Shown here: piece after piece, positions 1-9,547 of the stretch
Layout: every line of letters starts with the position of its first letter
How positions within the stretch are numbered: position 1 is the first letter of the stretch
Assembly: GCA_002720855.1 (NCBI GenBank)
Contig: PBIN01000014.1
Span: 124,001-188,000, forward strand
Length of the DNA: 64,000 nucleotides
From: Rhodospirillaceae bacterium
GTDB taxonomy: Bacteria; Pseudomonadota; Alphaproteobacteria; MPNO01; UBA2964
Reading direction: 5' to 3'
Program-made: the position numbers and the translations under genes
The notes under the pieces: model-generated
The model's input: only the letters and a program-made list of their open reading frames with translations
Databases searched by the model: none
What the model was told of the DNA's origin: nothing

Positions 1-2
1 AC

Positions 3-1430
3 ATCATTGATGAGGTTCATATGTTGTCTTCGAGCGCGTTCAATGCGCTCCTTAAGACGCTGGAAGAACCGCCGGAGCACGTAAAGTTCATTTTCGCAAC
101 AACGGAGACACGCAAAGTTCCCGTGACGGTCTTATCGCGCTGCCAAAGGTTTGATCTCAGGCGCGTTGATGCGGAAAAACTGATTGCCCATTTCAATACA
201 GTCGCGGAACAGGAGGCAGCAAAAGTTTCTGAAGGGGCGATGGCCTTGATTGCCCGAGCTGCAGATGGCTCGGTACGGGATGGATTGTCGTTACTTGATC
301 AGGCGATCGCGCATGCGGGAATTGCGGCAGGAGGCGAAGTTTCTGAGGAAGCTGTCCGGGAAATGCTCGGATTGGCGGATGGTGGGCTGATTTATGACTT
401 GTTTGAAGCCGCGATGGGCGGTTCCGTCGAAGACGCGCTCAATTTATTCAATCAACTTTATGATGCGGGCGCTGACCCCGCGATTGTCTTAGAGGATTTG
501 CTTCAGCTCACCCACTGGCTAACACGTATTAAGCTCTCACCTGCTGCAGCCGAAGGCCAGGGCATATCTCAGATGGACCGCGAAAGGGGAATTTCGCTCT
601 CTGAGTCTTTGTCTATCCCAAGTCTGGGACGCACATGGCAACTACTGCTCAAAGGCCTGAAAGAGGTTCAAAGCCTTCCCTCTTCGGCGCAGGCGGCGGA
701 AATGGTGCTGATCCGTCTGGCCTATATGTCAGATTTACCCAACCCGGCGGACTTGGTCCGAACCCTTAAAAATAATTCCGTACCGGCGGAGCCATCGAAG
801 CCAGCCGCTGCCCAAACTGTTACTGAATCAGAGCCGACATCAGGCCTGTTTCAGGAAGCGCCACCTTCTCCAGATAACGGTGGCGCGAGAATGGTTGGCG
901 GAATGGGGCCAAATGATCCGGTAACGCAACCGAGTACACAACCAGAACTCACGCCAACGCCGCAGTCTCTTGCAGATCAAGACCCTTCCGTCCATGCGGC
1001 AAACTTGATCCAGAATTTTGAGCAGATTGTAGGATTGTTTGAAGAACATCGCGAAGCAATCCTGCATGCCACGTTGGTTACCCACGTTCATCTCGTACGG
1101 TTTGAAGTGGGTCACATTGCGATACGTCTGGAACCCGAAGCTCCCTCTGATCTGGCAACACGCGTCAGCAGACTGCTTAGCGAGTGGACGCAGGAGCAGT
1201 GGCTGGTCAGCATTTCTGATGAGGTTGGCGATCCTACAATTGCCGAACAGCGTGACGCCGCTGAAGCCGCTCGCGTCGGCCGGGCGACCAGTCACCCTCT
1301 CGTTCAAGCTGCAATAAAAACGTTTCCGGGTGCCACTGTTGAAACTGTTACTGAACGAACGCCGGACGAGTTTACGGAAGCTGTTGACGAAGACCGTGCA
1401 GATGGCGAAATCGAAGAGGCTGAAACATGA
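3..1430 (+). CDS. dnaX: DNA polymerase III subunit gamma/tau, 5' end missing
   Basis: This is the clamp-loader ATPase subunit of the replicative polymerase. The reading frame is open from the window edge; the first codons give the DEVH Walker B box, followed by the sensor-1 region (ATTE) and the SRC arginine-finger motif near residue 46. About the first 110 residues (P-loop and zinc module) therefore lie upstream of the window. After domain III comes a Pro/Ala/Thr-rich linker (about residues 255-325) and a tau-like C-terminal domain, so full-length tau is encoded. I see no run of A residues in the linker that would support programmed frameshifting to gamma. The stop codon overlaps the ybaB start (ATGA), and dnaX-ybaB-recR is a widespread order. 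Confidence 0.95.
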   Translation: MIDEVHMLSSSAFNALLKTLEEPPEHVKFIFATTETRKVPVTVLSRCQRFDLRRVDAEKLIAHFNTVAEQEAAKVSEGAMALIARAADGSVRDGLSLLDQAIAHAGIAAGGEVSEEAVREMLGLADGGLIYDLFEAAMGGSVEDALNLFNQLYDAGADPAIVLEDLLQLTHWLTRIKLSPAAAEGQGISQMDRERGISLSESLSIPSLGRTWQLLLKGLKEVQSLPSSAQAAEMVLIRLAYMSDLPNPADLVRTLKNNSVPAEPSKPAAAQTVTESEPTSGLFQEAPPSPDNGGARMVGGMGPNDPVTQPSTQPELTPTPQSLADQDPSVHAANLIQNFEQIVGLFEEHREAILHATLVTHVHLVRFEVGHIAIRLEPEAPSDLATRVSRLLSEWTQEQWLVSISDEVGDPTIAEQRDAAEAARVGRATSHPLVQAAIKTFPGATVETVTERTPDEFTEAVDEDRADGEIEEAET

Positions 1431-1750
1431 AAAATCTAGGCCAGATGATGAAGCAGGCCCAAGAAATGCAAACCAAAATGCAGGAGATGCAGGAAAAGCT
1501 TGTCGAGCTGGAAATCTCTGGAGCATCAGGCGGGGGGATGGTCACTGTTACCCTTAACGGGAAGGGCGAAATGCAACGTCTGCATATCGATCCCTCGTTG
1601 TTTAATTCCAATGATGCTGAGGTGGTGGAGGATTTAATTATTGCTGCTTTCTCAGACGCGAAAGCCAAGCTTGAAGTCCGTGTCTCGGAGGAAATGTCCA
1701 AAATCACCGGCGGTCTCAATTTGCCGCCCGGCCTCAACCTGCCAATTTAA
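1427..1750 (+). CDS. ybaB: YbaB/EbfC family nucleoid-associated protein
   Basis: This is a small dimeric DNA-binding protein of 107 residues, the normal family length. The N-terminal half is a Met/Gln/Glu-rich helix (many MQ and MQE steps), followed by the SGASGGGMV segment typical of YbaB and a C-terminal Gly/Pro-rich tail. The family binds DNA and is associated with nucleoid structure and with RecR. The start ATG overlaps the dnaX stop by four bases, indicating translational coupling. recR follows 37 bases downstream. Confidence 0.93.
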   Translation: MKNLGQMMKQAQEMQTKMQEMQEKLVELEISGASGGGMVTVTLNGKGEMQRLHIDPSLFNSNDAEVVEDLIIAAFSDAKAKLEVRVSEEMSKITGGLNLPPGLNLPI

Positions 1751-1787
1751 ATTCCATGATTTGTGTTGACCGTCGGGGTGCTTATTG

Positions 1788-2381
1788 ATGGCAGCTGGCG
1801 CTATAGATCGGCTTATACAGTTGTTTGCGCGGTTGCCGGGCCTCGGTCCACGGTCCGCGCGTCGGGCAGTTTTGTACCTGATAAAACGCCGCGAAAGCCT
1901 CATGCTGCCATTGGCGCAAGCCCTCAGCGATGCTGCAGCCGCGATGAAAAATTGCGATACGTGCGGCAATGTCGACGTCTCCAACCCTTGTTCGGTTTGC
2001 GCAGATGCACGGCGGGACACGTCTCTCATTTGCGTTGTTGAAGATGTGGCTGATCTTTGGGCGTTGGAGAGAACAGCGTCTTTTAACGGTCAATACCATG
2101 TACTTGGTGGCACGTTATCAGCCCTCGATGGCATTGGACCGGAGGACTTGTTAATTGCCGGTCTCGTTACACGTGCTGGAGAAGAAAAAGTTACAGAAAT
2201 TATTTTGGCGACATCGGCAACGGTTGACGGACAAACGACCGCTCATTATGTGGCTGAAAGGCTCGCGAATTGCGATGTCAAAATTTCTCGCCTTGCGCAT
2301 GGCGTGCCGGTTGGTGGCGAACTGGATTATCTGGATGATGGTACATTGTCGGCGGCACTCAAGGCACGCCGTGTTATTTAA
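1788..2381 (+). CDS. recR: Recombination mediator RecR
   Basis: RecR acts with RecF and RecO to load RecA at single-stranded gaps. The protein has an N-terminal helix-hairpin-helix ([11 protein letters not shown], about residues 16-26), a four-cysteine zinc finger (CDTC...CSVC, about residues 56-70) and a Toprim domain ([12 protein letters not shown] onward), followed by a C-terminal Walker B-like GGELDYLD segment. Length is 197-198 residues, as expected. A TTG directly precedes the ATG at 1788; I prefer the ATG because the GGGGTG purine stretch at 1775-1780 is well spaced for it. It is the last gene of the dnaX-ybaB-recR group. Confidence 0.95.
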   Translation: MAAGAIDRLIQLFARLPGLGPRSARRAVLYLIKRRESLMLPLAQALSDAAAAMKNCDTCGNVDVSNPCSVCADARRDTSLICVVEDVADLWALERTASFNGQYHVLGGTLSALDGIGPEDLLIAGLVTRAGEEKVTEIILATSATVDGQTTAHYVAERLANCDVKISRLAHGVPVGGELDYLDDGTLSAALKARRVI

Positions 2382-2406
2382 TTCTTGAACTATCGGGTCA
2401 ACGACT

Positions 2407-3057
2407 ATGATCACTTGCATTCCTGAGCTGCTTTCGCCGGAAGAGGCCGCACGTTTACGCGCACTTGCCAGAAATGCCGAATTCGAAAGCGGAACCGCGA
2501 CGGCCGGTAAAAAAATTCACGACATTAAAAACAATCTCCAAATGAAAGAAGGTTCAGCGGGTTTACAAGAAGTTCATCAGATATTGGGAGCGGCCTTGAA
2601 GGCGAATGAGCTATTTCAAAGCGTTGCACTGCCTAAGGTTATTTTTCCTCCCACGCTGAGCCGCTACAACGATGGCATGACCTACGGCAATCATGTTGAT
2701 GCGGCAATTATGGGAAATATGCGTGTCGATATTTCGATCACGATCTTCTTGAACGACCCTGAAAGCTACGACGGCGGGGCACTAATGCTGGACAGTGGCG
2801 CTGGCGATCAAGAGGTCAAATTACCTGCCGGCCACGCAGTTACTTACCCCACCGGCGTTTTTCATCGCGTGTCTCCGGTCACACGCGGCGAGCGACTCGC
2901 GGCGGTAACCTGGATTCAAAGCGCGGTCAGAAGCGCGGAACAACGCGCTGTTCTTCATGATTTACGGACGGTGATCGACACGATTAACGACGAAGAAACC
3001 ACACCATTGCTGGTAAAAACGCGGGCCAACCTTTTGCGAATGTGGACAGATATTTAG
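2407..3057 (+). CDS. PKHD-type Fe(II)/2-oxoglutarate hydroxylase (YbiX/PiuC family)
   Basis: This is a 216-residue protein matching the YbiX/PiuC group of Fe(II)- and 2-oxoglutarate-dependent dioxygenases. The iron-binding HxD pair is visible in GNHVDAA (about residues 97-103), the distal histidine lies in VFHRVSPV (about residue 158), and the 2-oxoglutarate-binding arginine follows in TRGERLA. PiuC relatives often accompany TonB-dependent iron receptors, but no such receptor is present here. It lies 25 bases after recR on the same strand and converges on nupC with two bases between stops. The substrate is unknown. Confidence 0.88.
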   Translation: MITCIPELLSPEEAARLRALARNAEFESGTATAGKKIHDIKNNLQMKEGSAGLQEVHQILGAALKANELFQSVALPKVIFPPTLSRYNDGMTYGNHVDAAIMGNMRVDISITIFLNDPESYDGGALMLDSGAGDQEVKLPAGHAVTYPTGVFHRVSPVTRGERLAAVTWIQSAVRSAEQRAVLHDLRTVIDTINDEETTPLLVKTRANLLRMWTDI

Positions 3058-3059
3058 CG

Positions 3060-4298
3060 CTAGAGAATGAGGCCGACGAGAGAGGCGGTCAGGCAGGTTG
3101 CAAGTACGCCAGCTAAGATTGAGCGTAGACCAAGGCTAACGATTTCGGTTCGACGTTCCGGTGCCATAGCGCCAAGCCCGCCAATCATAATTCCCAAACT
3201 CTGGAAATTCGCGAAGCCACAGAGCGCGTAGGTCATAATAAGTTTGCTATGGCTACTGAGCTCGGATTCTGAAATTTGCGCCATGTTGAGATATGCCAAA
3301 AACTCATTCAGCACGATTTTGGTGCCGAGAAGGCTGCCTGCGGTTCCAGCCTCAGACCACGGTATACCAATCAGCCATGCCACAGGGGCCATAACGTAGC
3401 CAAGTATTCCCTGTAGTGAAATCGACTTGCCCTGCCAATCAGGCAGCAGGCCCAACCCGGCATTGACTAAGGCCACCAGCGCAACGACAACGATCAGCAT
3501 CGCGCAAATATTGAGCAGAAGAGTCAACCCATCGAGAGTTCCCTTCGTCAGGGCATCCATCGAATTGTGATAGGGGTTCTCAAGATTGATAGACGAATTA
3601 TCATCATCGCTAGCGGGTGGGATCATCAGCCTCGCGATGATGATAGCGGCGGGAGCGTTCAAAATAGACGCTGTAAGCAGGTGGCCGATTGGATCGGCAA
3701 TAACGCCCTTGAGGAAGGTTGCGTACAGGACCATCACCGTACCGGCGATAGTTGCCATGCCAGCCGCCATAATGACAAATAGATCGCTTCGGCTTGCTTT
3801 AGCGAGATAAGGTTTAACCAGCAGCGGCGCTTCAACCATGCCCACAAACACATTTGCTGCAGTGCTGACGCCGGCAGTGCCGCCGACACCAAGTGTTTTT
3901 CGGAGACACCAGGCAAAACCTCGAACGATCGCAGGCAAAATTCGCCAGTAATAAAGCAGAGCTGAAATCGCACTGATTACAAGCACCAGCGGCAGAGCCT
4001 GGAACGCTAAAATGAAGGTGCTGCTACCCTGTTTGATTTCAAAGGGCGCGTTACCACCACCTATGTACCCGAGTAAGAAGGATGTTCCTTGCTGGGTTGC
4101 CGATTGCAAGGCAGTAACGATTGCATTTAACGCGAGAAATGAATCGCGGATGAGGGGCAACTTTAAAAGAATGATCGCCAGGGTAATTTGCAGCGCAAGA
4201 CCGGTCGCGACGGTTTTTACCGGGATCTCACGACGGTTTTCGCTTACCAACCAAGCGCAGAAAAGAAGAAAAATAACCCCAATTATTGCCTGAATGAT
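3060..4298 (-). CDS. nupC: Concentrative nucleoside transporter (CNT/NupC family)
   Basis: This is an inner-membrane, cation-coupled nucleoside importer of the CNT family. It has many hydrophobic helices and family motifs such as GTKIVLNEFLAYL (a nucleoside-binding segment), ALCGFANFQSLGIMIGG and NVFVGMVEAPLLVKPYL. The first TTG in the frame (4250) begins in the middle of the conserved first helix. The frame runs on upstream without an ATG through residues reading IIQAIIGVIFLLFCAWLVSENRR, which is the usual CNT N-terminus. A strong AGGAGAG ribosome-binding site at 4302-4308 points to initiation at ATC (4296-4298) or ATT (4293-4295). rmuC ends 11 bases upstream, so the two are probably co-transcribed. 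Confidence 0.9.
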   Translation of the reverse strand: MIQAIIGVIFLLFCAWLVSENRREIPVKTVATGLALQITLAIILLKLPLIRDSFLALNAIVTALQSATQQGTSFLLGYIGGGNAPFEIKQGSSTFILAFQALPLVLVISAISALLYYWRILPAIVRGFAWCLRKTLGVGGTAGVSTAANVFVGMVEAPLLVKPYLAKASRSDLFVIMAAGMATIAGTVMVLYATFLKGVIADPIGHLLTASILNAPAAIIIARLMIPPASDDDNSSINLENPYHNSMDALTKGTLDGLTLLLNICAMLIVVVALVALVNAGLGLLPDWQGKSISLQGILGYVMAPVAWLIGIPWSEAGTAGSLLGTKIVLNEFLAYLNMAQISESELSSHSKLIMTYALCGFANFQSLGIMIGGLGAMAPERRTEIVSLGLRSILAGVLATCLTASLVGLIL

Positions 4299-4309
4299 TT
4301 TCTCTCCTG

Positions 4310-5434
4310 TTATTCGCCGATGCGGTGAATTCTGGCGCCGCCTTCGGTTGATGCTAGCTCTAAAGAATCTGTTTCCTGGCCCTCTTCGCCGAGTTCGATA
4401 TCGGTAATGCGTTCGCCGCGCTTTGAAACCTTCTCGGCGGAAATGCGAATTTCCCGCAAGTCGTTTTCTGCCTGGCCAAAGTGTTTCTCCAAATTTGCGA
4501 CCCGCTGATCAAGGCGGGCAACGTCGCCGAGCATTGTCATCACTTCATTCTGTATCACGCTCGCCTGCTCTTGCATTTGCGCGTCCTTAAGGATCGCGCG
4601 GACTGTATTGAGCGTTGCCATCAAAGTTGTCGGCGACACGATCCAAACCTTTTTGGAATAAGAATGCTCAACCACTTTGGCAAAATTCGCGTGCAACTCC
4701 GCATATACCGCTTCCGACGGCAGGAACATCAGAGCGGATTCCGCAGTTTCGCCGGGCACGATATAGCGTTCCGCGATGTCGTTTACATGTTTGTTTACGT
4801 CGATGATCAGTTGCCGCCCCGCAGCGACCTCTGCAACTTCACCAGTAGCTTCCGTCAGTGCCCGGTAACTCTCCAGAGGAAACTTGGCATCGATGACGAT
4901 AGAGCCAGGCGGATTGGGTAATCTGATCAGGCAATCAGCGCGCTTTCCATTGCCTAAAGTCGCCTGAAACGAAAATGCTGATGGCGGTAGAGCGCTTTGC
5001 ACTAGATCTTGGAGTTGAATTTCACCGAAAGCGCCGCGAGCCTGTTTATTAGACAGGACATCTTGTAAGCCAACGACCTGACTGGACAGTTCTGTAATAT
5101 TTTTTTGTGCAGCATCAATAACGGCCAGGCGTTCTTGCAGCTTGGTCATCGTCTCACCGGTTTTCGTTGAGCTTTGCTGCAGATTTTCACCAATTCGACG
5201 CGACAGATCGGCAAGTCGTTCCTCCAAGGTTTTGCTCAAAGCACGTTCCTGTGCCTGCAGTCTTTCGGAGAATTGTGCTTGCTGGGCAGCATTGGATTCC
5301 GCCATCTGGGTGAGACGTCCGATTAGTTCCGATTGTTGGTCCGCAGGCCCGGATTTGTTCTTCAAAAGGACAACAACCAAGGCGGCAGCAAGAACTGCTG
5401 CAACGATGACAGTAGTAAATAAAATCAAATCCAT
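4310..5434 (-). CDS. rmuC: DNA recombination protein RmuC
   Basis: RmuC limits DNA inversions at short inverted repeats and has a core nuclease-like fold. The protein has an N-terminal membrane helix (about residues 3-25), then a Gln/Glu/Ala-rich coiled coil to about residue 130, then the RmuC domain with the conserved RGAFGEIQLQDLV and VIDAKFPLESY segments, the latter carrying a DxK pair. The length of 374 residues fits the shorter alphaproteobacterial forms. An in-frame TTG lies two codons upstream of the ATG I chose. It is transcribed toward nupC, whose ribosome-binding site abuts the rmuC stop. Confidence 0.93.
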   Translation of the reverse strand: MDLILFTTVIVAAVLAAALVVVLLKNKSGPADQQSELIGRLTQMAESNAAQQAQFSERLQAQERALSKTLEERLADLSRRIGENLQQSSTKTGETMTKLQERLAVIDAAQKNITELSSQVVGLQDVLSNKQARGAFGEIQLQDLVQSALPPSAFSFQATLGNGKRADCLIRLPNPPGSIVIDAKFPLESYRALTEATGEVAEVAAGRQLIIDVNKHVNDIAERYIVPGETAESALMFLPSEAVYAELHANFAKVVEHSYSKKVWIVSPTTLMATLNTVRAILKDAQMQEQASVIQNEVMTMLGDVARLDQRVANLEKHFGQAENDLREIRISAEKVSKRGERITDIELGEEGQETDSLELASTEGGARIHRIGE

Positions 5435-5606
5435 AACCAACAGGCGTTGTGTTTCGGTCGCGAATTTTATGCGTTTGTTTCGCTATAATATCACGTGTTT
5501 GCCCGAATCAATGTGGTACTCAAACTCTTGTTCCGTTCTTGACCTAGTGTACAGTTCGGCCTACCAAACTCGCTCTTTTTCAAAAAAATAGATAACCCAT
5601 CACGGA

Positions 5607-6125
5607 ATGTCAGTTCTCCCAATCATAATAGCGCCAGATCCCATGCTCAAAAAACTGTGCGTGCCAGTGGACGCCGTCAATGACGAGATTCGGACTCTGA
5701 TGGACGATATGCTGGAGACGATGTATGCGGCGCCGGGCGTCGGCCTTGCCGCACCCCAGGTCTCCATCCTTAAGCGGGTGATTGTTATCGACACGTCTCG
5801 CCGGGAAGCCGAACCCGAGCCCATGCAAATGGCCAATCCGGAAATTATTGAGGCATCGGAAGAACTCGCGACGTACGACGAAGGCTGCCTTTCATTTCCT
5901 GACCAATACGCTGAGGTCGAACGGCCCGCGAGAGTGCGGGCCCGCTATATCGATTATGACAATCAAGTCCAGGAAATTGAGGCTGAGGGGCTCCTCTCAA
6001 CCTGCATACAGCACGAGATTGATCACCTTGACGGCAAGTTGTTCATCGACCGCATTTCAGCACTAAAGCGCAATATGATCATGCGAAAGATGAAAAAACT
6101 CAAAAAATCCAAGGCGATGGCGTAG
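5607..6125 (+). CDS. def: Peptide deformylase
   Basis: This enzyme removes the formyl group from the initiating methionine of new proteins. All three catalytic motifs are intact: GVGLAAPQ (about residues 47-54), EGCLSFP (about 94-100) with the metal-binding cysteine, and QHEIDHLDG (about 136-144) with the two metal histidines and catalytic glutamate. The length of 172 residues is normal. fmt starts five bases after the stop, pairing the formyl-adding and formyl-removing enzymes, and truA follows; the three are probably one operon. Confidence 0.97.
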   Translation: MSVLPIIIAPDPMLKKLCVPVDAVNDEIRTLMDDMLETMYAAPGVGLAAPQVSILKRVIVIDTSRREAEPEPMQMANPEIIEASEELATYDEGCLSFPDQYAEVERPARVRARYIDYDNQVQEIEAEGLLSTCIQHEIDHLDGKLFIDRISALKRNMIMRKMKKLKKSKAMA

Positions 6126-6130
6126 GCGCC

Positions 6131-7078
6131 ATGACCACAATGAGACTGGTGTTTATGGGCACGCCCGAAATTGCCGTGCCAGCGCTCGCAGCACTCATTG
6201 GGGAAGAACACGAAGTAGTCTGCGTTTACAGTCAGCCGCCGAGACCCGCCGGCAGGGGGCATCGCGTTACTGCCTCTGCGGTGCACACATTTGCAGACGA
6301 AAACGGAATTGATGTTCGGACTCCTGAAAATTTTAAAAGTCAGGCTTCGGTCACAGAATTCGCTGCTCTGGACGCTGATATTGCCGTCGTAATGGCGTAC
6401 GGCCTTATTTTGCCTCAACCAATACTCACTGCACCCCGTTTGGGCTGTGTAAATATCCATGCGTCCCTTTTGCCGCGATGGCGCGGGGCCGCTCCTATCC
6501 AGCGCGCCATAATGGCAGGCGATACTGAAACCGGTGTAACCATCATGCAGATGGATGAAGGCCTCGATACAGGGGAAATACTGTTGCAGGAGAAGATATC
6601 CATAGATCAACAGACCAACGCCCAAATTCTCCATGATCAGCTCGCCGAACTTGGCGCTAGCACAATTACACGTGCTTTAACTTCACTGAGCGAAGGTAGT
6701 GTTCAACCTATTGCGCAGCCGGACGAGGGCGCAGTCTATGCAAAAAAAATTGGTCGGAGTGATGGACATATCGACTGGAGTAAGCCTGCCGTTGAAATTG
6801 AGCGAACCGTACGTGCCCTCAATCCCTGGCCCGGTACCTGGTTTAACCATCAGGGGGAACGAATTCGTATTCTGGCTGCGGATATTCACAACGGGCATGG
6901 CATCCCGGGAACAGTACTGGATGACAACGCTGCGATCGCATGTGGTGACGGCGCAATCAGGCCGCGCGTAATGCAACGGCCAGGCAAAGCGGCGACGGAA
7001 ACAGAATCGTTTTTGCGGGGTTACGATCTACCTGCCGGCACGGTTTTGGATTCGCCTCTTGCGAATAAAAGCCAATGA
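6131..7078 (+). CDS. fmt: Methionyl-tRNA formyltransferase
   Basis: This enzyme formylates initiator Met-tRNA using 10-formyl-tetrahydrofolate. The N-terminal formyltransferase domain shows the [15 protein letters not shown] start, the folate-site segment [10 protein letters not shown], the catalytic [17 protein letters not shown] motif (Asn and His; about residues 109-124) and the MDEGLDTG loop. The C-terminal OB-like domain begins near residue 205. The length of 315 is typical. The last four bases overlap the truA start, as ATGA. Confidence 0.97.
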   Translation: MTTMRLVFMGTPEIAVPALAALIGEEHEVVCVYSQPPRPAGRGHRVTASAVHTFADENGIDVRTPENFKSQASVTEFAALDADIAVVMAYGLILPQPILTAPRLGCVNIHASLLPRWRGAAPIQRAIMAGDTETGVTIMQMDEGLDTGEILLQEKISIDQQTNAQILHDQLAELGASTITRALTSLSEGSVQPIAQPDEGAVYAKKIGRSDGHIDWSKPAVEIERTVRALNPWPGTWFNHQGERIRILAADIHNGHGIPGTVLDDNAAIACGDGAIRPRVMQRPGKAATETESFLRGYDLPAGTVLDSPLANKSQ

Positions 7079-7827
7079 CCCGCTATTATTTGAAAATTGA
7101 ATATGACGGGACGGATTTCGTTGGATGGCAACGACAGGATAATGGCCCATCCATTCAGGAAGAGATTGAAAAGGCAGTAACAGGCTTCTGCGGTGAAACC
7201 GTTGTGGTTCAGGGTGCTGGACGTACCGATGCTGGTGTTCATGCGCTGGGTCAGGTTGCCCATGTCGATATTGAGCGTGATACCGATAGCGATACTGTAC
7301 GCGATGCGCTTAATGCGCATTTGCGACCCAATCCAATTTCGATCCTGGAAGTTTCGCAAGTTTCGCAAGATTTTCATGCCCGATTTTCGGCGCAGTCACG
7401 ATCTTATCTTTACCGAATTGTTAATCGGCGTGCGCCCTTAGCGACCGAGCGGCACTTCGCCTGGCACATTGGTATCCCTCTCGATGCCGATACTATGCAT
7501 CAGGCTGCGCAAAGACTAATCGGAAAACACGATTTTTCTACTTTCCGGGCCAGCATTTGCCAGGCGAAGTCACCAGTTAAAACCCTTACGTCACTTGATA
7601 TAACCCGGCGCGGTGAGGAAATAGAAATTCAGGCGACTGCTCCGTCATTCTTGCACCACCAGGTCCGTAATTTTGTTGGAACGTTGAAATTGGTGGGTGA
7701 AGGAAAATGGACAACAGAAGATGTCGGCGACGCGCTGGCAGCTTGTGATCGGACAAAAGGAGGGCCAACTGCGCCACCGGAAGGGCTGTATTTAACGGAA
7801 GTTAGCTATCCTCCGAACATACTTTGA
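7075..7827 (+). CDS. truA: tRNA pseudouridine(38-40) synthase TruA
   Basis: TruA converts uridines 38-40 of the anticodon stem to pseudouridine. The catalytic aspartate lies in [15 protein letters not shown] (about residues 50-64), the RSYLYRI strand follows, and the C-terminal [13 protein letters not shown] motif is intact. Length is 250 residues. The start is coupled to fmt through an ATGA overlap. The 3' end overlaps the convergent membrane-protein gene on the minus strand by 22 bases. Confidence 0.97.
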   Translation: MTRYYLKIEYDGTDFVGWQRQDNGPSIQEEIEKAVTGFCGETVVVQGAGRTDAGVHALGQVAHVDIERDTDSDTVRDALNAHLRPNPISILEVSQVSQDFHARFSAQSRSYLYRIVNRRAPLATERHFAWHIGIPLDADTMHQAAQRLIGKHDFSTFRASICQAKSPVKTLTSLDITRRGEEIEIQATAPSFLHHQVRNFVGTLKLVGEGKWTTEDVGDALAACDRTKGGPTAPPEGLYLTEVSYPPNIL

Positions 7828-8396
7828 CCGGCCAACAATCTGCCTGTGCAAATTTCGATGACAATACCTGTCGCCAGATCCATTACGACAATGCCGAATG
7901 CGCCAATACCGGGGATCATGAGGGCGACTCGGACAATAAAGCCCTGATATATCAATACAAAAACATAGGCTGCGAATGTTACAAATGGGGAAATGTTCTT
8001 TGGAATAACTCCCGATGCAGATAAGATGGTCACAAGCAATAACAGAAGAATTTGAAGCAGCCTCGCCCAATTATAAGCCGCAATATATCGGCAAAATTGT
8101 TCCTCCCGGTCGATTAACCTGCAGACGTAAAACATTATGAAAGGAAGCAGGAACCAGCCGGCAACGTAGCCGGAGGTGCGAATAATAATGGCTGAAAGGT
8201 GTCCTACAGCGACTGGGATCTCAGGCGCAAACATCATGACCAACGCGATAAAGGCCGGTAACGCCAGAATCGCAGCCCAGTATGATCGCCAGAATGCGCT
8301 GACGGTATTCTCGAAAAGTAATAAGCCGTCAGGATTGAAACGCGCCAGCATCCAGGCGCCAAAAACCGAACGGCTGACCTCGCGAAGGTCGATCAT
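7806..8396 (-). CDS. Predicted multi-pass membrane protein of unknown function
   Basis: I do not recognise this 196-residue protein. It has about four to five hydrophobic helices (around residues 38-60, 75-90, 112-128, 135-155 and 160-180) separated by short charged loops, with no visible catalytic motif. Its start overlaps the dapE stop by four bases (ATGA), so it is translationally coupled to dapD-dapE. Its 3' end overlaps convergent truA by 22 bases, a compact arrangement supporting a real gene. A link to cell-envelope or diaminopimelate metabolism is inferred only from position. Confidence 0.8.
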   Translation of the reverse strand: MIDLREVSRSVFGAWMLARFNPDGLLLFENTVSAFWRSYWAAILALPAFIALVMMFAPEIPVAVGHLSAIIIRTSGYVAGWFLLPFIMFYVCRLIDREEQFCRYIAAYNWARLLQILLLLLVTILSASGVIPKNISPFVTFAAYVFVLIYQGFIVRVALMIPGIGAFGIVVMDLATGIVIEICTGRLLAGQSMFGG

Positions 8397-9547
8397 TCTT
8401 CGAAATAGCCTTCGAGTACCATTTCGTATATGTCGGTGAGCTGTTCCATATCAGACAAATGGGCACATTCATCCACTTTATGCATCGTCTGGCTTATAAG
8501 TCCGAACTCTGCGATGGGACAAAAATCCTTGATAAATCGTGCATCGGATGTGCCGCCCGTTGTACTTAGGTCAGGTTTCTGACCAGTTGCCTTTTCAACC
8601 GCGCCAGAAAGTAATTCGCTGAGCCTGCCAGGTGGTGTCAAAAATGCCTCTCCGGTTATATGGAAATCGACGTCGTAATCTCCGCCAACAGAATCGAATT
8701 TTTCTCTCAACCAGGAAATCAGAGTTTCACTGGTATGCAGATCGTTGAAGCGAATATTGAAAGCCGCTTTAGCCTCGCCTGGAATAACGTTGGTTGCGGT
8801 GTTGCCCACATCAACGGTCGTCAACTGTAGGTTCGAGGGTTGAAAATGATCTGTTCCCTCATCCAGTGATTCAGAGGTTATCGCATCAAGCATCGCGACA
8901 AGTCGTGGCAAAGGATTGTCCGCCAGGTGCGGGTAGGCGGTGTGACCCTGCATGCCATGTACGGTCAACCAGCCCGAGATGGACCCACGGCGTCCAATTT
9001 TAACCATTTCGCCGAGCTTGGTGGGGTTTGTCGGTTCGCCAACGATACAGGCATCCAGTGTTTCATCGCGTTCCTTCATCCACTCCAAAACTTTGCGCGT
9101 ACCGTTAATAGAAGGGCCTTCCTCATCACCGGTTATCAGCAAACTTATCGATCCGTTAAAGTCACCGGACCGTTTTTCGAGAAAGCGTGACATGCCGGCG
9201 ACAAAACAGGCGATACCGCCTTTCATATCAGTGGCTCCGCGACCATAGAGCACACCGTCGATCACTTCGCCGCCAAATGGATCAACAGTCCAACCTGCTT
9301 CATTGCCGACCGGGACGACGTCAGTATGTCCGGCATAGCAGAAGTTAGGTTCGTCGCTACCGAGCCGTGCGTAGAGGTTTTCTACGTCGGGTGTACCTTC
9401 TTCGGAAAAGGTCATGCGGTGGCATGTGAAGCCAAGAGATTCCAGCGCCGCTTGCAATACACCCAACGCCCCTTCATCGGCTGGCGTTACGCTCGGGCAG
9501 CGGATCAGCGCCTGCGCGAGTTCGAGAGCATCGACGGTATTAGTCAA
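8393..9547 (-). CDS. dapE: Succinyl-diaminopimelate desuccinylase
   Basis: This M20-family metallohydrolase removes succinate from N-succinyl-LL-diaminopimelate in the lysine and peptidoglycan-precursor pathway. Visible metal-site motifs are YAGHTDVVP (His and Asp, about residues 70-78), [10 protein letters not shown] (bridging Asp, about 104-110), [12 protein letters not shown] (catalytic Glu and metal Glu) and the terminal MHKVDE histidine. The length of 384 is normal. It overlaps dapD upstream and the membrane protein downstream by four bases each, so the three are one translational unit. Confidence 0.97.
   Translation of the reverse strand: MTNTVDALELAQALIRCPSVTPADEGALGVLQAALESLGFTCHRMTFSEEGTPDVENLYARLGSDEPNFCYAGHTDVVPVGNEAGWTVDPFGGEVIDGVLYGRGATDMKGGIACFVAGMSRFLEKRSGDFNGSISLLITGDEEGPSINGTRKVLEWMKERDETLDACIVGEPTNPTKLGEMVKIGRRGSISGWLTVHGMQGHTAYPHLADNPLPRLVAMLDAITSESLDEGTDHFQPSNLQLTTVDVGNTATNVIPGEAKAAFNIRFNDLHTSETLISWLREKFDSVGGDYDVDFHITGEAFLTPPGRLSELLSGAVEKATGQKPDLSTTGGTSDARFIKDFCPIAEFGLISQTMHKVDECAHLSDMEQLTDIYEMVLEGYFEE

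Noticed and set aside
764-776. Possible dnaX programmed frameshift site
   Set aside because: The linker has only a run of five A, not an A-AAA-AAG heptamer, and no stem-loop or stop in the shifted frame stands out.
840-1526. A 228-codon minus-strand open frame across dnaX and ybaB
   Set aside because: It is antisense to two well-supported genes, its product is rich in Arg, Ser and Phe with no recognisable motif, and it lacks a promoter or ribosome-binding site.
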